Source: Anaeroplasma bactoclasticum (GTDB taxonomy: Bacteria > Bacillota_I > Bacilli_A > Acholeplasmatales > Anaeroplasmataceae). From it: a DNA stretch of 34,782 nucleotides. The notes under the pieces were generated by a model, which saw nothing but the letters and a program-made list of their open reading frames with translations, did no database searches and was not told the origin of the DNA. Each line of letters begins with the position of its first letter. Within the stretch, counting starts at the first letter, position 1. The stretch spans positions 1 through 34,782 of the forward strand of contig NZ_QXEV01000018.1 of NCBI RefSeq assembly GCF_003550015.1, given 5' to 3'. This document shows, in pieces, positions 31,984-34,782 of the stretch. A program made the translations under genes and the position numbers.

Positions 31984-31992
31984 TGTTATAAT
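31984..31992 (+). promoter_or_regulatory. Extended -10 promoter of the FNT gene
   Basis: TGTTATAAT is an extended -10 (TG-N-TATAAT) with no recognisable -35. The leader to the ATG at 32032 is about 33 bases. Confidence 0.6.
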
Positions 31993-32031
31993 GAAATTAA
32001 TTTATATTTCATTTAAAAAGAGGATATATTT

Positions 32032-32742
32032 ATGAAGCGATACCTATACATTACAGTAAGTTCTTTATTGTCTGGCTTTTTTATTACTATAGGAGCAACA
32101 GTTTACTTATCCTGCTTAAAGGCTGGCCAAGGCGAATTAAGTGCCAAAATTTGGGGAGCAGTCTTCTTTGGAATTGGGCTCTTCTCTATCATCCAGTGGC
32201 ATACTTGGCTTTATACAGGTAAGGTTGGAAACACACTAAGTAAAAAGCCATCTTATTTAATCGATTTATTGATATGCTGTATAGTAAATATACTTGCAGT
32301 TATAGCCTTAAGTGCTCTTATTTCAGCATCAACAATAGGTCAAGGATTAAAGGATACTGCCTTAAATATAGTTAATGCAAAACAAGAGGCGCCATGGTAT
32401 TCTATTTTAATCACATCCTTTGGATGTGGAATCATGATTTATATTGCAGTTAAGGGGCATGAGGTATGTCCATATCCATTTGGAAAAGTAATCATCTGCT
32501 TCTTCGCAGTAGCTGTATTTATCCTTTGTGGATTTGATCATGTTATCGCAAACGCATCCTATTATACCTATGCAGGATATATCGATTGGAAGACCATTTT
32601 ATACTTCATCATTATGGCAATAGGTAATGGATTAGGTTCCATCTTCTTTGATGGTTTATTAAAGCTTCAAAATTATTTAAGACCAAAAGAAAATCAAGAT
32701 TCAAAACAAGAAAGAATTGAAGAGGCTGAAGATAAAAAGTAA
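32032..32742 (+). CDS. Formate/nitrite transporter (FNT) family channel
   Basis: Pentameric anion channel family, 236 residues with six hydrophobic segments. FNT landmarks: LSSLLSGFFITIGATVYLS in the first helix, WHTWLYTGKVG in the loop after the second, SFGCGIMIYIAVKG in the fourth region, and CGFDHVIANASYY with the conserved histidine that protonates the substrate anion. The C-terminus is charged and cytoplasmic. Formate is a reasonable substrate for a fermenter, but nitrite, hydrosulfide or lactate are possible; no pfl or nir gene is near. ATG start with a GAGG site. It stands alone on the plus strand, closed by a terminator. Confidence 0.88.
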   Translation: MKRYLYITVSSLLSGFFITIGATVYLSCLKAGQGELSAKIWGAVFFGIGLFSIIQWHTWLYTGKVGNTLSKKPSYLIDLLICCIVNILAVIALSALISASTIGQGLKDTALNIVNAKQEAPWYSILITSFGCGIMIYIAVKGHEVCPYPFGKVIICFFAVAVFILCGFDHVIANASYYTYAGYIDWKTILYFIIMAIGNGLGSIFFDGLLKLQNYLRPKENQDSKQERIEEAEDKK

Positions 32743-32766
32743 AAAAGCTCATTGAAGAGCTTTTTT
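32741..32766. terminator. Bidirectional intrinsic terminator
   Basis: AAAAAAGCTC and GAGCTTTTTT form a 10-bp stem with a 6-base loop. It serves the FNT gene on the plus strand and, from the other side, the DUF2089 operon, which ends 7 bases away. Confidence 0.88.
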
Positions 32767-32772
32767 TCTTTA

Positions 32773-33123
32773 TTATAATACTTCTATTCTTTCGCTTTTT
32801 TCTTCATCTATTACTTCACATTTATTCTTATTTCTTTTTCTATGAATTGATCCAAAGAAAATGTAATAAACTGGAATTGTTAAGAAGATTACCCATAGTG
32901 GATGCCACATTCCAAGTGTAATACCTAAGGTAATGTAAGTTGCTAATACAGCAATTGGATATGCCTTAAAGATAAAATTCTTACTTAGGATATCTGGAAT
33001 GATTAATATTGAAAAGAATACTACCCAAGTTGGATGCCAAACTCCTGTTGTAAATCCAATAGTTAAGAATGCAATAGTTGCCAAAAATGGTGTTGCTGCA
33101 ATAATTTTTCCTCTAATTCCCAT
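32773..33123 (-). CDS. Small membrane protein with a duplicated WHPxWV motif
   Basis: 116 residues, family not recognised. It contains two halves of the same design: a hydrophobic helix, then TTGVWHPTWVVFFSILIIP (about 25-43) and TLGMWHPLWVIFLTIPVYY (about 69-87), each with a G-x-W-H-P-x-W-V core at the helix boundary. This gives about four membrane segments. The tail is strongly charged (HRKRNKNKCEVIDEEKSERIEVL). It starts 2 bases after the DUF4097 gene, so it belongs to the DUF2089 operon and may be part of an envelope-stress module. Confidence 0.72.
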   Translation of the reverse strand: MGIRGKIIAATPFLATIAFLTIGFTTGVWHPTWVVFFSILIIPDILSKNFIFKAYPIAVLATYITLGITLGMWHPLWVIFLTIPVYYIFFGSIHRKRNKNKCEVIDEEKSERIEVL

Positions 33124-33125
33124 AA

Positions 33126-33944
33126 TTAAAACTCCTTCATTTTATCATCAAAATTTTTATACTTTGTTTCATTTATTTTAATAGAACCTGAAATTGAACT
33201 TGACTTCACCTTCATTGTTCTTGAAGCCTCTTTAATATCGATATCTCCAGATACGCTAGATGAATTTAATTCATCTGCATAAAGCTTTTCAATTTCGATA
33301 TCTCCAGATACTGTAGATACTTCAATTCTTGTCGTTGTGATTTCATCAATTTCAAAATCGCCACTTACTACATGAATTTTAATTTCTCTTGATGCAATTC
33401 TTTTAAGCTCGGAATCTCCAGATACCATTTCGATTGTTAAATACTCACTATCTAAATCAATATCGGAATTGATATCTCCTGATACTGTAGATAAATGTGT
33501 TTTACCTAAGGATAATCCTTGTGGTAAGGCAACTGTAATAGTTCCTGGTCTTCTTCTATTTAAGCCAAAGAATTTTTTATTGATATAAGAAACACTAATT
33601 TCTTTATCTGTTTTACTTATCTCATAAGAATTCTCATCAATGTTTTCAAAATAAACATGTACTTCATTATCCTTAGATCTTTCAAATTCTACATTATCAG
33701 TAACTGTAGATACATTTAATTTTAAGTTCCCAAAGCTTTCCTTATATTCATATCTAGTTTCTGTTTTATATAGATTTACAATCTCATCAACAGACCCTAG
33801 CATATTTTCAATTTCTTCTTCACTTAAGCCTGACTCTAAACCAAAGTCATATCTTTTAGAATACTTGTTAACAATTTCAGAAACATTACTAACATTTTCA
33901 GCCCTTAGCTTTTCTTCTAATTCATTTAAAAAACTATCTTTCAT
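33126..33944 (-). CDS. HAAS (DUF1700-like) plus DUF4097 beta-repeat protein
   Basis: 272 residues in two parts. Residues 1-65 (FLNELEEKL, GLSEEEIENMLGSVDEIVN) match the helical HAAS/DUF1700 domain often found next to small transcription regulators. From about 85 on lies a DUF4097 right-handed beta structure with at least five turns of the repeat VSGDI/VSGDF (STVSGDINSD, EMVSGDSELK, HVVSGDFEID, STVSGDIEIE, SSVSGDIDIK, SSISGSIKIN). No membrane segment or signal is present, so it probably stays inside the cell. Its ATG overlaps the DUF2089 stop (TAATG). Together they look like a sensor and regulator pair; the signal is unknown. Confidence 0.85.
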   Translation of the reverse strand: MKDSFLNELEEKLRAENVSNVSEIVNKYSKRYDFGLESGLSEEEIENMLGSVDEIVNLYKTETRYEYKESFGNLKLNVSTVTDNVEFERSKDNEVHVYFENIDENSYEISKTDKEISVSYINKKFFGLNRRRPGTITVALPQGLSLGKTHLSTVSGDINSDIDLDSEYLTIEMVSGDSELKRIASREIKIHVVSGDFEIDEITTTRIEVSTVSGDIEIEKLYADELNSSSVSGDIDIKEASRTMKVKSSSISGSIKINETKYKNFDDKMKEF

Positions 33945-34312
33945 TATAACTCACCTAATATCCTTTCTGCATCTTCAAATGTAATTTCACCATTTCTTAA
34001 TTTTCTTTTTGTTTCTTCTCTTAAATCCTCTTCATTAGTTTCTACAGTCTTCATATTTAATGCATTACATAATTCCTCTATATTCTTTTTCACTGTAGGA
34101 TAAGAAATACCAAGCTCCTTTTCAATAGCTTTAATATTTCCTTGATTTTTAATAAATACTAATGCGAAGTCTAATTTGTCCTTAGATAAATAATCAAAGG
34201 GGTTTAAGGTGAAATCTCCTGTGATTTCTGTATCACAATGATTACATCTTAATGTTTTTACTACTAGCTTGTCATGACAAATGGGGCAATACCCAATAAT
34301 ACTTTTCTTCAT
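33944..34312 (-). CDS. DUF2089-type DNA-binding regulator
   Basis: 122 residues. A zinc ribbon comes first (CPICHDKLVVKTLRCNHCDTEITG, Cys pairs near 9-12 and 23-26). The middle is a helix-turn-helix (SKDKLDFALVFIKNQGNIKAIEKELGISYPTVKKNIEELCNAL, in which GNIKAIEKELGISYPTVKK is the HTH). The end is a SHOCT-like short helical segment (KRKLRNGEITFEDAERILGEL). This is the DUF2089 architecture. It leads an operon with the HAAS/DUF4097 and WHP membrane proteins and probably regulates it. Several repeats lie upstream (34371-34478). Confidence 0.88.
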   Translation of the reverse strand: MKKSIIGYCPICHDKLVVKTLRCNHCDTEITGDFTLNPFDYLSKDKLDFALVFIKNQGNIKAIEKELGISYPTVKKNIEELCNALNMKTVETNEEDLREETKRKLRNGEITFEDAERILGEL

Positions 34313-34370
34313 CTTATCACCCTTTCATCTATTATTTTAATCATAAAATTTATTTTTTCAATAGGTATGT

Positions 34371-34478
34371 TTAATTTTTTTAATCTTATTGTTAATTTTT
34401 TTAATATTTATATGTTTTTATTATACAAAGACGTATATATTGTCTGGTTTTTGGACAAATAGTATTAATTTTTTTAAT
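34371..34478. repeat. Three exact copies of TTAATTTTTTTAAT upstream of the DUF2089 operon
   Basis: The 14-mer occurs at 34371-34384, 34392-34405 and 34465-34478; the first two are 21 bp apart, two helical turns. Between the second and third lie a minus-strand TATAAT (near 34420) and an inverted repeat, TTGTC...GACAA (34440-34458). The arrangement resembles operator sites around a promoter, possibly for the DUF2089 protein. The stretch 34313-34491 holds no gene. Confidence 0.45.
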
Positions 34479-34491
34479 GTTGTGCTTAATA

Positions 34492-34782
34492 ATAGGGTAG
34501 AGGAAAGAAAATAATTCTTTGCCCCTCCCGTTGCACCGTACATACGGGTCTCGTATACGGCGCTACATTTATATTATTCACAAACTACTTTAGGTAGTAC
34601 AATAGAGGATTGACCAAACCCGGCCTATTCCTCTTTTTGTTTGGCTTAGAAAGTAAATCAGCACTAATTAAATAGTTAACAATCTTTGTACCACATTGTC
34701 TATACCAACCTAGTCTTGTATTGGCTACTGAATATATTTCTTCATCAGTGAAGCCACAATTATAGGCTTTATTTACCTTCAT
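34492..34782 (-). mobile_element. Group II intron, 3' end (continues beyond window)
   Basis: On the minus strand, after the reverse-transcriptase stop, comes a domain V-like hairpin (GCGCCGTATAC, GAGA loop, then CCCGTATGTACGGTGC). A domain VI stem follows (GGGAGGGGCAAAGAA / TTCTTTCCTCTACCC), ending CTACCCTAT, parallel to CTACTCGAT of the intron at 22442. The 5' end and most of the intron lie to the right of the window. Confidence 0.78.
34585..34782 (-). CDS. Group II intron reverse transcriptase/maturase, C-terminal fragment
   Basis: The last 65 residues of an intron-encoded protein; the true start lies outside the window, and the ATG at the edge is probably internal. VANTRLGWYRQCGTKIVNYL and the ending NRPGLVNPLLYYLK resemble the C-terminal region of bacterial group II maturases (A-N-T/S-R-x-G-x-W/Y-R pattern). 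The stop codon lies about 20 bases before domain V, as expected for an ORF in domain IV. It could supply activity in trans to the RT-less intron near 22.7 kb. Confidence 0.7.
   Translation of the reverse strand: MKVNKAYNCGFTDEEIYSVANTRLGWYRQCGTKIVNYLISADLLSKPNKKRNRPGLVNPLLYYLK

Noticed and set aside
34371-34478. Possible CRISPR-like repeats (TTAATTTTTTTAAT)
   Set aside because: The repeats are too short and A/T-only, the spacing is irregular and there are no cas genes.
1-34782. tRNA and rRNA genes
   Set aside because: No tRNA-like cloverleaf with GTTCRA-type T arm and no rRNA signature was seen on reading the intergenic regions; no scan could be run.

Overview
The window is about 70% A+T, uses strong AGGAGG-type ribosome binding sites and standard -35/-10 promoters, and carries low-GC Gram-positive markers: long-form Hpf next to SecA, a YolD/Y-family polymerase pair, ECF S components, SepF, UPF0237/UPF0210, and S-box and THF riboswitches. 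It looks like chromosome of an AT-rich member of the Bacillota, perhaps an RF39-, Erysipelotrichales- or Acholeplasma-like lineage. The lineage is inference from gene content. Almost every gene lies on the minus strand; only three lie on the plus strand.

Layout. 1-247: 5' part of a zinc-ribbon transposase. 0.5-2.1 kb: YolD-like protein plus Y-family polymerase. 2.2-3.4 kb: small orphan gene convergent with an ECF S component. 3.5-9.2 kb: jetA-jetB-jetC-sepF, a Wadjet/MksBEF-like SMC system with no JetD nuclease and with the division protein SepF as its last gene. 9.5-14.7 kb: ppa-ychF and ACT-UPF0210-phosphoglucomutase operons. 14.8-16.6 kb: a small membrane protein and a divergent ArsB/SLC13-type transporter. 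16.7-19.6 kb: three tandem paralogous lipoproteins. 19.7-24.1 kb: secA, hpf and a small zinc-ribbon gene, with a 618-bp group II intron that has lost its reverse transcriptase inserted right behind the hpf terminator. 24.2-30.4 kb: priA-fmt-(degenerate HD-GYP-like membrane protein)-TSCPD-metK behind a compact S-box type SAM riboswitch. 30.5-31.9 kb: a FolT-type S component with a large N-terminal extension, behind a THF riboswitch. 32.0-34.3 kb: FNT-family channel, then DUF2089-HAAS/DUF4097-small membrane protein. 34.49 kb to the end: 3' end of a second group II intron with the C-terminus of its reverse transcriptase.

How it fits together. Two adjacent riboswitch-controlled transcription units (THF for folate uptake; SAM for formyl-Met-tRNA formation, replication restart and SAM synthesis) form a one-carbon/methionine block. 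The strongest candidate for an undescribed system is the jetABC-sepF operon. It has a complete loop-extruder gene set, no nuclease, its own promoter, a cluster of inverted repeats upstream, and a stop/start overlap (TAATG) that couples the SMC-like ATPase to SepF. This suggests a condensin turned to chromosome or division work rather than plasmid defence. All functional statements are read from sequence patterns; no database search was run.
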